From: Lachnoclostridium sp. UBA6558
Lineage (GTDB): Bacteria; Bacillota; Clostridia; Lachnospirales; Lachnospiraceae
Direction of reading: 5' to 3'
DNA length: 60,034 nucleotides
NCBI GenBank assembly: GCA_002434335.1
Contig: DJJW01000024.1
Coordinates: 209,752-269,785, forward strand
Below are positions 52,623 through 60,034 of the stretch, piece after piece. A program made the position numbers and the translations under genes. Below the pieces are notes generated by a model. That model was not told the DNA's origin and did no database searches. It worked only from the letters and a program-made list of their open reading frames with translations. Numbering within the stretch: position 1 is the first letter of the stretch; the number at the start of each line of letters is the position of its first letter.

Positions 52623-53927
52623 GTGTATATACATGTTGTACAACAGTCAGAAACAATAGATTCCATTGCTGCCCTTTATGGTGTAACGATTACCAGTTTA
52701 ATAAGAAGCAACGGACTGGTAAATCCATTTTCTCTGGTACCAGGGCAAACCATAGTCATAGCTAATCCTTCCAGGGTTCATACAGTTACAGAGGGTGAAA
52801 CTTTGTTAAGCATTGCAGCTGCTTATAATATCACACCTCTGCAGCTTTTCAGAAATAATCCATTTCTCTCAGACAGTGATACTTTGTATGCGGGAGAAAC
52901 TCTTATTATCAGTTATGATGTGGGACGTGAAGTGGCAACCAATGGTTTTGCCTATCAATATATTAATCTTGATACCTTGAAGAAAACCCTGCCTTTCCTC
53001 ACGTATTTATCCATCTATAATTATGTGGCAACGGCAGAAGGCGATATCAGCAGTTATTATGACGATTCGGAAATTATTGCACTTGCAAAAGCATATGGTA
53101 CCATTCCTCTGATGCTGTTGACAACTTTGACAACACAGGGTACGCCGAATCCCGAGATTGCTTTTCAAATACTAAATAACGAAGAATATCAGACTACCTT
53201 TTTAGCTGCTATGATTAGGATTCTGAAGGAAAAGGGATTATATGGTATTAATATTTTCTATAGTTATATGACTGCTGCCAACAAAGATACCTATGACAGG
53301 TTTACTGAAAAATTATATAATACCTTAAAGCAAGAGGGCTATCTGCTTTTAATCACTATAAATCCAATCATTGAATCCAGCGGGCTCTATCAGGAAGATA
53401 TTGATTATTCCTATATCAATCAGCACTGTGATTCCATTACCTTTTTAAGACTAATCTGGGGAACGAATAAAGGACCGCCGATTCCGGTCATTTCCATAGG
53501 CACCTTACAGCAGTTTGTAGAATATAATCTCACCACCATTCCAACCAGTGAGATTGGTTTGGGTCTTCCAGTTATCGGCTACAGCTGGGAACTTCCTTAT
53601 CTGGAGGGAGAGACAGAGGCAAATTCCCTGACAATCAATGCTGCCTTGACCATTGCCAGCGATGCCGGTGCAACAATACAATTCGATGAGATTTCACAGA
53701 CACCTTATTACTTCTACGAAGAATACCGCATTACAGAATCCCTGCAGCACATCGTTCGATTCATAGATGCAAGGACAACGAACGGTCTTATGAATTTAAT
53801 AGCAGGTTATGGTCTATTGGGAATCGGTATCTGGAATATAATGATTTTTTATGATCAGCTTTGGCTTATCATCAATTCTCAATACCAGATTATCAAACGA
53901 ATGACAGACATACTGCAGGACTATTAA
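52623..53927 (+). CDS. LysM-LysM-GH18 protein with a degenerate active site
   Basis: 434 residues from a GTG at 52623, with GGGG shortly before. Two LysM domains (2-47, 51-97) are followed by a GH18 TIM barrel (about 105-420), the architecture of spore-cortex lytic SleL/YaaH. The catalytic strand that should read like GxxxDxDxE appears at about 207-215 as YGINIFYSY. The Asp and the proton-donating Glu are replaced by Phe and Ser. LysM binds GlcNAc polymers, so I infer a non-catalytic glycan-binding spore or wall protein. No signal peptide, as is common for spore proteins made in the mother cell. Confidence 0.85.
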   Translation: MYIHVVQQSETIDSIAALYGVTITSLIRSNGLVNPFSLVPGQTIVIANPSRVHTVTEGETLLSIAAAYNITPLQLFRNNPFLSDSDTLYAGETLIISYDVGREVATNGFAYQYINLDTLKKTLPFLTYLSIYNYVATAEGDISSYYDDSEIIALAKAYGTIPLMLLTTLTTQGTPNPEIAFQILNNEEYQTTFLAAMIRILKEKGLYGINIFYSYMTAANKDTYDRFTEKLYNTLKQEGYLLLITINPIIESSGLYQEDIDYSYINQHCDSITFLRLIWGTNKGPPIPVISIGTLQQFVEYNLTTIPTSEIGLGLPVIGYSWELPYLEGETEANSLTINAALTIASDAGATIQFDEISQTPYYFYEEYRITESLQHIVRFIDARTTNGLMNLIAGYGLLGIGIWNIMIFYDQLWLIINSQYQIIKRMTDILQDY

Positions 53928-54003
53928 GCTGTCCTCCAAATTTTCCCGCCTTATAGCTCTAAAGAAGATCCACTAAAAGGTAGTCCCGTATAAGACAGTA
54001 TAA

Positions 54004-54123
54004 AAACTAAACATTTATGGGCACTGCCAAGTAAGATATCTAAAACAGATTAGAAATGAGCAAAAAAATGCCGAAGAAGCTATAGCGATTACCAAACAAT
54101 TTCAGGAAAACCCTACACTTTAA
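54004..54123 (+). pseudogene. 3' remnant of an unidentified gene
   Basis: 39 codons open from a stop at 54001 to TAA at 54121 read as good helical protein (GHCQVRYLKQIRNEQKNAEE, ending KQFQENPTL) with no start. The stop codon flows straight into a terminator hairpin, as at a real gene end. The parent family is not recognised. It lies immediately upstream of the second ABC-2 exporter pair. Confidence 0.45.
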
Positions 54124-54155
54124 CACCAGACTTTGTTCTGGTGTTATTCTTTTTA
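54122..54155 (+). terminator. Terminator of the remnant, upstream of the ABC genes
   Basis: AACACCAGA/TCTGGTGTT perfect 9-bp stem with a 6-nt loop, then ATTCTTTTT. It sits 28 bp before the ABC start codon, so it could also act as an attenuator. Confidence 0.75.
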
Positions 54156-54182
54156 TGCAAAGAAAAGGAGGGAACTAATCGC

Positions 54183-54914
54183 ATGAAAGCAACAATTGAA
54201 GTAAAAAATCTATGCAAGTCTTACGAGCATATCAAAGCAGTGGAGAATATCAATATCTCCGTTTGCCGTGGTGAAGTATTTGGCCTGCTAGGCGCAAATG
54301 GTGCGGGTAAGAGTACCACAATTGAATGTGTTTTGGGAACAAAAAAGCAAGATAACGGAACCATATCTATTTTGGAAATGAATCCGCAAAAACAGCGAAA
54401 AAAACTGTTTGAGAAAGTTGGCGTTCAATTTCAGGAAGCGAACTATCAGGACAAAATCAGGGTGGGTGAACTTTGTGAGGTCACGGCTTCGCTTTACAAA
54501 ACCTCTCTGGATTATGGCGCTCTTCTAAAACAATTCGGACTTTCTGACAAGCTGAAAAGCTTGGTAAGCGAGCTTTCGGGAGGCCAGAAACAGCGACTTT
54601 TTATTGTATTGGCACTAATCCCAAATCCCGAAGTTATATTTTTGGACGAGTTAACCACCGGCTTGGACGCTAAGGCACGACGAGATGTGTGGAAAAGCCT
54701 TTCTGAATTAAAAGCGAAAGGAATAACCATTCTATTAACCTCTCACTTTATGGACGAGATAGAAGCACTGTGTGATAAAATCATGATTTTGAAAAAGGGA
54801 GAAAACGTTTTTTGCGGAACAGTACAAGAAGCAATCGCTATCAGTCCTTATGATAAATTTGAGGACGCATATCTTTGGTACACAGACGAGGAGGTAGGCA
54901 ATGAAAACATTTAG
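54183..54914 (+). CDS. ABC transporter ATP-binding protein
   Basis: 243 residues from the ATG at 54183 (AAGGAGG upstream). Walker A GANGAGKST, signature LSGGQKQRL, Walker B VIFLDELTTGLDAKA (Glu-Leu in place of the usual Glu-Pro) and switch His in TSHFMDEI are complete. The class resembles drug or lipid exporters. Overlaps the permease by 14 bases. Codon choice looks more GC-rich at third positions than in the surrounding genes (eyeballed), fitting a transferred module. Confidence 0.93.
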   Translation: MKATIEVKNLCKSYEHIKAVENINISVCRGEVFGLLGANGAGKSTTIECVLGTKKQDNGTISILEMNPQKQRKKLFEKVGVQFQEANYQDKIRVGELCEVTASLYKTSLDYGALLKQFGLSDKLKSLVSELSGGQKQRLFIVLALIPNPEVIFLDELTTGLDAKARRDVWKSLSELKAKGITILLTSHFMDEIEALCDKIMILKKGENVFCGTVQEAIAISPYDKFEDAYLWYTDEEVGNENI

Positions 54915-55644
54915 AACTTTACTAAAAACAGAAATCAGATTATCCCTACGTGGGATGGACATGTTCATTTTTGCTATCTGTATGCCTGTTGTTGTCGTTA
55001 TTATCTTGGGAGCGGTGTTTGGAAATAGGCCTGCTTTCGATGGTGCGGAGTATACCTTTTTGGAACAGTCTTTCGGTGCGGTATCAACCATTGCTATCTG
55101 TGCCGGAGGTGTGATGGGGCTTCCCTTAGTTGTATCTGATTATCGAAACAGAAAAATATTAAAGCGGTTCAAAGTCACACCTACCAGTCCTGCTCTTATC
55201 TTGGCGGTACAGGTTGTTATATACGCACTTTATTCGATTATTTCACTTATCCTTGTCTATGCAACAGGGGCAATATTTTTCGGCTATCAGTTATACGGCT
55301 CGTGCTTCCAATTCTTAGGAGCATACTTACTGGTTATGCTGTCAATGTTCAGCATTGGACTGCTGGTGGGAGGAATTGCGCCAAACAATAAAATAGCAAG
55401 TGCCACTGCCAGCCTGCTATATTTTCCAATGCTTATTTTTTCGGGAGCTACTCTGCCTTACGAAGTGATGCCCGTTGCACTTCAAAAAATCGCGGATATA
55501 TTGCCGTTAACGCAGGGAATAAAACTTCTCAAAGCTGCTTCACTCGGTCTGCCAATAGATAGTGTTTTTATTCCCGTGGTTGTAATGATTGTAATTGCAG
55601 TAATATGTACTACTGTTTCTCTCCATTTTTTCAAGTGGGAATAG
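54901..55644 (+). CDS. ABC-2 type permease
   Basis: 247 residues with six membrane segments and the ABC-2 layout (VSDYRNRKILKRFKVTPTSPALIL between helices 2 and 3, then LYFPMLIFSGATLPYEVMP). Partner of the overlapping ATPase. Substrate unknown; antibiotic or peptide efflux is plausible. Confidence 0.92.
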   Translation: MKTFRTLLKTEIRLSLRGMDMFIFAICMPVVVVIILGAVFGNRPAFDGAEYTFLEQSFGAVSTIAICAGGVMGLPLVVSDYRNRKILKRFKVTPTSPALILAVQVVIYALYSIISLILVYATGAIFFGYQLYGSCFQFLGAYLLVMLSMFSIGLLVGGIAPNNKIASATASLLYFPMLIFSGATLPYEVMPVALQKIADILPLTQGIKLLKAASLGLPIDSVFIPVVVMIVIAVICTTVSLHFFKWE

Positions 55645-55714
55645 ACTTCCTCTTTATTTGACAGTAACTTTCTACTATATCGGTTGATAGTTTAAGATTT
55701 ATTTTCGTGAGAAA

Positions 55715-55852
55715 ATGAACGCCAAGCATACCTCTGATTTAAAAAACCACCTTGCGGTGCAAGCAGGTTGCGCAGGCATTATTCACATCATCTATGATTT
55801 CGTGGGGATTCTGCCGGAACTAAATAACCTGGTACATGAAGAAATGGCGTAG
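55715..55852 (+). pseudogene. 45-codon ORF, probable gene remnant
   Basis: MNAKHTSDLKNHLAVQAGC to NNLVHEEMA, stop at 55850. Hydrophobic-helical middle (AGIIHIIYDFVGIL), no convincing ribosome site, and a terminator-like hairpin (ATGGCGTAGC/GCTACGCCAT) that includes its stop codon. It looks like the C-terminal end of a larger protein. Family not recognised. Confidence 0.4.
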
Positions 55853-55870
55853 CTTTTACGCTACGCCATA
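55844..55870. terminator. Bidirectional hairpin between the ABC module and the galactosidase
   Basis: ATGGCGTAGC (55844-55853) and GCTACGCCAT, about 10-bp stem with a short T-rich loop. Could stop transcription from either side of the convergent genes; T tracts are short. Confidence 0.55.
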
Positions 55871-55908
55871 CTTCGTTCAAATACTGATTTACTAAGGACT
55901 AACTAAGG

Positions 55909-57210
55909 TTAATTCTTTTTAGTGGGTCTTATTTTATAAAGTTTTGCTCCGTGAGGTGCCACCTTACTCTCAAAGCTGGCTCCTGCATTCTCAATAAGCT
56001 CCTGGCTCCATAGGTCCTCCAGTCTTATTCCCTGTAAAGCGAACTGGGGCAGGTCTTCATTGGTTACTTTAATACTTTTCTCTACATCACTGAGATTGAA
56101 AAGTGCAAGATACCAAGCTTCTTCTGAGATATCTTTTGAAAGCCATACAGCCTGTTCTTTGCTTCTTAAAATCTGTCTGGCTCCGGCTGACTCTGTTAAC
56201 AGGCCTAATACTTTCTCATTGGTAAGAAGGCTTATGGTCCAATCATCCAGTTTTGTAAGCTCGGCTCCCAGCATCAGCGGTGAACGGAAGATGCACCATA
56301 AAGTCATCATGGTTATTTGCTCATCCTTTGTAAAGCCGGTATGTCTTTCTCCTCCAAAGCCTTTTCCAACATATCCAAGGGGCAGCATGTCACAATCCGG
56401 ATAACAGCCTTCTGAAACATGGTTCTGCCACAATTCACATCGCTCGAACATATTGGCAAGAAGGGGCCAGTTATCCCAGAAATCATCGGTAATACGCCAC
56501 ATATTGGCATACTTTTCATAATACCAGGCCTGATCAATCAATGCCGGTCCAGGAGACAGGCTCAATACCATAGGTCTGTTACAGTGCTCTATCGCATTAT
56601 GGAGCATTTCTATTTCTTTTTTGGCAGAAGGCATATCGTAACGAGCGATGTCATCACATTTTATGAAGTCTACTCCCCACTCAGCATATAGTTCAAAAAT
56701 GGAGTTATAATATTCCTGTCCGCCTTCCCGGTTCGTAACCACTCCATACATATCCGGATTCCAGAAGCAGATGGAGGAAGGATCTGCTATTTCATTTGCA
56801 GTAAGCTCAGTACCAAGGATCTTAGTGTGGCTATGGGCGGCTGCTCTTGGAATTCCTCTCATAATATGAATACCGAATTTTAGACCAAGGCTGTGAATAT
56901 AATCAGCTAAAGGCTTAAATCCCTGTCCGTCCCTGGAGGAGGGAAACCTGTCGGGACAGGGCAGCAATCTGGAGTACTTGTCCATCTCCACTTTCCAAAA
57001 GGGGATATACTGATGACGGTCTCTCTGAGAACCGGCATCATATGCATACCACTGGATATCCACTACAATATATTCCCAGCCATATTTCTTCAGGTTCGCT
57101 GCCATATAATCCGCATTGGCTTTTATCTGCTCTTCGTTCACTGTTGTATCGTAATAATCATAACTGTTCCACCCCATCGGCGGAGTTACGGCAAATTGAT
57201 TCTTGTTCAT
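55909..57210 (-). CDS. GH27 alpha-galactosidase
   Basis: 433 residues. GH27 hallmarks are TPPMGWNSYDYY at the start, the nucleophile in WGVDFIKCDDI and the acid/base Asp in MWRITDDFWDNW; the C-terminal beta domain is complete. It releases terminal alpha-galactose, for example from galactomannan or raffinose-type sugars. No signal peptide. AGGAGG before the ATG. Monocistronic; the gene upstream of it is a different function. Confidence 0.94.
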   Translation of the reverse strand: MNKNQFAVTPPMGWNSYDYYDTTVNEEQIKANADYMAANLKKYGWEYIVVDIQWYAYDAGSQRDRHQYIPFWKVEMDKYSRLLPCPDRFPSSRDGQGFKPLADYIHSLGLKFGIHIMRGIPRAAAHSHTKILGTELTANEIADPSSICFWNPDMYGVVTNREGGQEYYNSIFELYAEWGVDFIKCDDIARYDMPSAKKEIEMLHNAIEHCNRPMVLSLSPGPALIDQAWYYEKYANMWRITDDFWDNWPLLANMFERCELWQNHVSEGCYPDCDMLPLGYVGKGFGGERHTGFTKDEQITMMTLWCIFRSPLMLGAELTKLDDWTISLLTNEKVLGLLTESAGARQILRSKEQAVWLSKDISEEAWYLALFNLSDVEKSIKVTNEDLPQFALQGIRLEDLWSQELIENAGASFESKVAPHGAKLYKIRPTKKN

Positions 57211-57441
57211 CGTTGCCTCCTATAGAAAATATTTGATATGGTATAATTAATTTATTTCTATTATAAAACAACGATACAACAGCTACAAGAGTGTTTATCT
57301 GATATACATAGGTAATTATTTGATGTGGATTACAGTGATTTCTACGATGTTTTTACTATTTATGGTTACTGAGCAGTAGCATTTATAGTATCCATATTGG
57401 GACCTTCTGTTCCTGTTGCGGAAAAGTCGGCATTGCTTCAC

Positions 57442-57555
57442 TTACACATTCTGTCCGCTATCTGTCCATTGGATTACATCCGCACCTTCAGCAGTAGAGT
57501 TGTTATAAACATCCAACGCTTTTTGGCTGTTGACGTTTATAAGCTTTTCACGAAA
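57442..57555 (-). pseudogene. Relic of a ricin-type/CBM13 carbohydrate-binding domain
   Basis: About 37 codons bounded by stops read KLINVNSQKALDVYNNSTAE, then GADVIQWTDSGQN. This is the beta-trefoil repeat signature of ricin-B/CBM13 domains (the ALDV, GA-VIQW pattern). Start and remaining repeats are gone. It shows that a secreted glycosidase with a lectin module once stood between the galactosidase and oxidoreductase genes. Confidence 0.6.
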
Positions 57556-57574
57556 ACCTTATTACTATTAGCCT

Positions 57575-58111
57575 CTACTCCGATTTAGTACTTAGAATAT
57601 ATCTGATGTAATCCTTTGCACTTTGCTCGACCTCTTCGCTGCTGATTTGAAAAGACGCACGGAAAACAGAAAAGTATGATAGTGCAATTGCTCCGATGTG
57701 AGCGGTGGTGGCTTTAAAGGGTATAATAATTTCATCTACCGAAAACCCAACGGAGCCAGAAGGGGCATAATTTTCTTCCTTATCCCCAATTGACATTGCA
57801 AGGCCGAATTTTTTCCCAACCAGCTTATTCCCCTTTTTTCCATATGCCCACCCGTAGGAGAACACATCATCCATCCATTTTTTCAGCAAAGGAGGATAAC
57901 TGTACCAATACAACGGAAATTGGATAATTATATGATCCGAACTTTCCAACAGCTGCTGCTCTTTTTCAACCTTAATGTTCCAGTCCGGATATTCTTTATA
58001 AAGTTCATGTATAATAAACTCCTCCGGATATTTCTCCAATTCCCGTTTCCATCTTCTGTTTACTGTTGAATTCTTTATATCAGGGTGTGCCAAAATGATA
58101 AGAGTTCTCAT
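57575..58111 (-). CDS. Flavodoxin-like NAD(P)H-dependent oxidoreductase
   Basis: 178 residues from the ATG at 58111 (AAAGGAA upstream, long spacing). The N-terminal LIILAHPDIKNSTVN phosphate loop, the FPLYWYSYPPLLKKWMDDVF block and the GKKFGLAMSIGDKEENY stretch match the MdaB/YwrO quinone reductase family, which reduces quinones with FMN or FAD. It is divergent from an HxlR regulator gene, a common pair, and probably repressed by it. Confidence 0.9.
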   Translation of the reverse strand: MRTLIILAHPDIKNSTVNRRWKRELEKYPEEFIIHELYKEYPDWNIKVEKEQQLLESSDHIIIQFPLYWYSYPPLLKKWMDDVFSYGWAYGKKGNKLVGKKFGLAMSIGDKEENYAPSGSVGFSVDEIIIPFKATTAHIGAIALSYFSVFRASFQISSEEVEQSAKDYIRYILSTKSE

Positions 58112-58244
58112 TGTATTCACTGTTCCTTTCCATTTCATGCTATTATTCAGATTTCATAAAATATATCCGTAAGCTGTGGCCATTCGCTTTACCATAATTA
58201 TTGAATAATTTATATCCAATGTAAATACCCACAATAAAGTCAGT

Positions 58245-58270
58245 AAATACTTACCTGAAAGTATGTATTT
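58245..58270. promoter_or_regulatory. Inverted-repeat operator of the HxlR/oxidoreductase pair
   Basis: AAATACTTAC (58245-58254) and GTATGTATTT (58261-58270), one mismatch, 6-bp centre. Another GTAAATAC half-site lies near 58221. Position between the divergent starts fits control of both genes. Confidence 0.65.
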
Positions 58271-58314
58271 CAATCTCCTCAGCTGATATACTATAATAAA
58301 TTGGAGGTAAGAAT

Positions 58315-58665
58315 ATGAAACAATATAATCTAGGCATTGAAGCAACTCTTGAAATCCTCGGCGGAAAATGGAAGGCTTTAATTGTTTGTCAGCTTATGCC
58401 TGGCCCTAAAAGAACCAGTGAGCTGGAACGTCTTATTCCAGATATCTCTCAAAAAGTACTTATTCAACAGCTTCGGGAGCTGGAGAGGGATGGAATTGTG
58501 GGCAGGAAGAATTATCATCAAATGCCACCCAGGGTAGAATACCATGTAACGGATTATGGAAAAACTGCAAATAGGATTATTGATGTGATGTGTTCCTGGG
58601 GAAGAGAGAATATAAGAATAAGAAAAAGCCGTGGAGAAGACATTTCTCTATCGGATGACTTGTAA
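58315..58665 (+). CDS. HxlR-family transcription regulator
   Basis: 116 residues, GGAGG before the ATG. HxlR winged helix: LEILGGKWKALIVCQL, RTSELERLIPDISQKVLIQQLRELERDG, VEYHVTDYG. It has one Cys in the first helix (CQL) and one near the C-terminus (MCSWG). Some relatives sense electrophiles or redox state through cysteines, which would suit control of a quinone reductase; this is inference. Confidence 0.93.
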   Translation: MKQYNLGIEATLEILGGKWKALIVCQLMPGPKRTSELERLIPDISQKVLIQQLRELERDGIVGRKNYHQMPPRVEYHVTDYGKTANRIIDVMCSWGRENIRIRKSRGEDISLSDDL

Positions 58666-58805
58666 TTAACCCTCCGAAGCTATATTCATGACAAGAAAAT
58701 AACTCTTACCAAAGAATTGCCGCCGGAGGGCTATCGTGTTTTGGGAAAATAATGATGTAAATAATTCAAATTACCGAAATCCGAACGGAACCTGATCGCT
58801 TTTTC
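58666..58805. other. Short convergent gap
   Basis: CCCTCCG near 58671 and CGGAGGG near 58723 form an inverted repeat with a long loop. A weak terminator candidate for the HxlR or GH39 gene; nothing else seen. Confidence 0.3.
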
Positions 58806-60034
58806 CTATAGCAGAGCTCCCTTTATCAGCTCTCCCCTGAAGCCTCTGTCCGTATCTCTGGTAATCTTCTTCAGTTCAAAATAACATATTCCATTGTCTG
58901 AAAGGATAATCTGTATTTCTGCTGTCTGCTCCTGCACCATAATTGCTTTTGTTGTTATGACAGGCCGGCTGCATTCACGAAGGAGTTCCAGCTGTTCTTT
59001 CGATGGATTGGCAGGATTACCAAGATTAATCCAGTCTTTTAAAGGATTACAGGTATGTTCATCCACCAGCTTTGTCACCAGCAGATATTCGCCGTTTTCC
59101 ATCTCAAAACTTAGGGCTAAGGTAAGCTCCTCCCCGGCGCTCTCCTCTACGGCATTCCAGCAGATTCCTCTGAGATTTCCCTCGCCATCCCTGGTTATTA
59201 CATACTGTTTTCCTCTAGCAGCTGCCTGACCCTGAAGCTTTTGAAAGAATAAAAACGTGTAGTATGTAGGTTTTGGTATCATACCGTTTGCCAGTAAGCC
59301 AAAACAACCGGAGAAAGGCGTATAGGCAACTCCTGCTTCCTCAAAAACATCACCAAAGGTCCAATAGGAATAGGAAGCACAGACATCTCCCATTTCACTT
59401 AACAGCCCGGCAACATATGCCGCATTCAGATTGGTATCATGGATTGGGTTTAAGGGTGTATAGGAAGTATTGAATTCCGTAATATGCATTTCCATGCCGG
59501 CATATTCAGAAAAGCTGTCAATAATTTCTCTGCTGGTACGGAGTTCAGAAAGAAAAACATCCTGGCTTCTTAATTTCTGGTAATCATAATGCCCTTCTCT
59601 GACAGGCATCTCTGTTGCATAAGCATGCCTGGTGACAAAATCCAGTGGGGTCTTGTGCTCTGAACAGAAGGCAAGGAACAGCCTCAGCCAGTGCTCATCA
59701 TCCACACCGCAGATAGCAGGGCCTCCGACTCTTAACTGGGCATCACATGCTTTCACGGCCTTACTGGATACCTCATACAAGCGAAAATATTCCTGCATGT
59801 CTGCACCCTTCCAGAATCCCGGAAGGTTCGGTTCATTCCAGACTTCAAAGAGCCAGGTTCTTACCTCTTCTATACCATAGCGGGAAATCCAGTGATTAAT
59901 GGTAGCTTTTATAAGCTCTGCCCATTTACCATAATCGGAGGGTGGCGTAACGTTGCCTTTCCAGTAAAATATAGTCTGGCTGCCGGAGGCCAGTTTTTCC
60001 GGCATGAACCCCAATTCCACAAAAGGTTTCAATC
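58806..60034 (-). CDS. GH39 beta-xylosidase, N-terminus cut by the window edge
   Basis: 409 visible codons with the frame open to the right edge; about 80-100 N-terminal residues are missing. Acid/base Glu lies in FEVWNEPNLPGFWKG and the nucleophile Glu in MHITEFNTSYTP, both intact. The C-terminal beta domain is complete. GH39 xylosidases hydrolyse xylo-oligosaccharides in the cytoplasm. With GH67, GH3 and the acetylesterase it could complete glucuronoxylan breakdown, though it is 13 kb away. Confidence 0.93.
   Translation of the reverse strand, partial: LKPFVELGFMPEKLASGSQTIFYWKGNVTPPSDYGKWAELIKATINHWISRYGIEEVRTWLFEVWNEPNLPGFWKGADMQEYFRLYEVSSKAVKACDAQLRVGGPAICGVDDEHWLRLFLAFCSEHKTPLDFVTRHAYATEMPVREGHYDYQKLRSQDVFLSELRTSREIIDSFSEYAGMEMHITEFNTSYTPLNPIHDTNLNAAYVAGLLSEMGDVCASYSYWTFGDVFEEAGVAYTPFSGCFGLLANGMIPKPTYYTFLFFQKLQGQAAARGKQYVITRDGEGNLRGICWNAVEESAGEELTLALSFEMENGEYLLVTKLVDEHTCNPLKDWINLGNPANPSKEQLELLRECSRPVITTKAIMVQEQTAEIQIILSDNGICYFELKKITRDTDRGFRGELIKGALL

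Noticed and set aside
57397..57588. 63-codon plus-strand ORF
   Set aside because: It is antisense to the ricin-type relic and has no family pattern.

Overview
The window looks like the chromosome of an anaerobic, spore-forming, low-GC Clostridia, most likely a plant-polysaccharide-degrading Lachnospiraceae of the Lachnoclostridium/Anaerocolumna type. The support is the McsA-McsB-ClpC cluster headed by a GntR regulator instead of CtsR, SpoIID-like and LysM-GH18 proteins, a T-box in front of pheST, strong AGGAGG ribosome sites with frequent GTG/TTG starts, and intracellular xylan enzymes. Genus is an inference; there is no rRNA to settle it. I see no CRISPR array, no intact insertion sequence and no prophage.

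Layout. 1-5400: the C-terminal end of an EAL phosphodiesterase (cut by the left edge), tRNA-Trp, and small unrelated genes (DUF4177, a lone holin, an MFS permease, a rubrerythrin). 5400-13150, minus strand: soluble chemoreceptor-like protein, radA, a small conserved protein, clpC, mcsB, mcsA and a GntR repressor with a 31-bp palindrome over its promoter, i.e. protein quality control and DNA repair. 13150-17050: a two-gene surface operon (multi-SH3 glucosaminidase, then a cohesin-like membrane-anchored protein). 17280-20900: purE-purM-purN-purD. 21190-27230: an M29-type aminopeptidase with a long N-terminal extension, two small membrane proteins, and a large Ig-like surface protein. 27600-31800: pheS-pheT with a T-box leader whose proposed specifier is UUC. 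31820-34970: a frameshifted gene relic, then a fusion of a degenerate ABC ATPase with a LytTR DNA-binding domain preceding an ABC-2 exporter pair. 35250-38630: YihY-family membrane protein and SpoIID-like protein, convergent with touching stop codons.

39025-60034 is the accessory, sugar-oriented half. GH3 xylosidase, GH67 alpha-glucuronidase and an SGNH acetylesterase form one minus-strand operon. With the GH39 xylosidase at the right edge they could dismantle acetylated glucuronoxylan oligomers inside the cell; none has a signal peptide. A GH27 alpha-galactosidase sits nearby. Between them lie a three-gene unit of two ABC exporters carrying N-terminal sensor-like domains and zinc ribbons around a DUF1854 protein, an AraC regulator, a LysM-GH18 protein with a destroyed catalytic motif, an ABC exporter pair bordered by gene remnants, and a divergent HxlR/oxidoreductase pair with a palindromic operator.

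The most unusual pattern is not a gene. Short-period tandem repeats (about 12-18 bp, and 47 bp in one case) recur directly 3' of several minus-strand genes (MFS, rubrerythrin, chemoreceptor, DUF6142-like, VanZ, and the esterase after a short gap). Similar repeats of codon-multiple length sit inside two proteins. Two very long imperfect inverted repeats lie beside clpC and between pheT and the Ig-like gene, and a 65-bp hairpin-bearing direct repeat lies at 24421-24573. These suggest active minisatellite birth and mobile or structured intergenic repeats in this genome.
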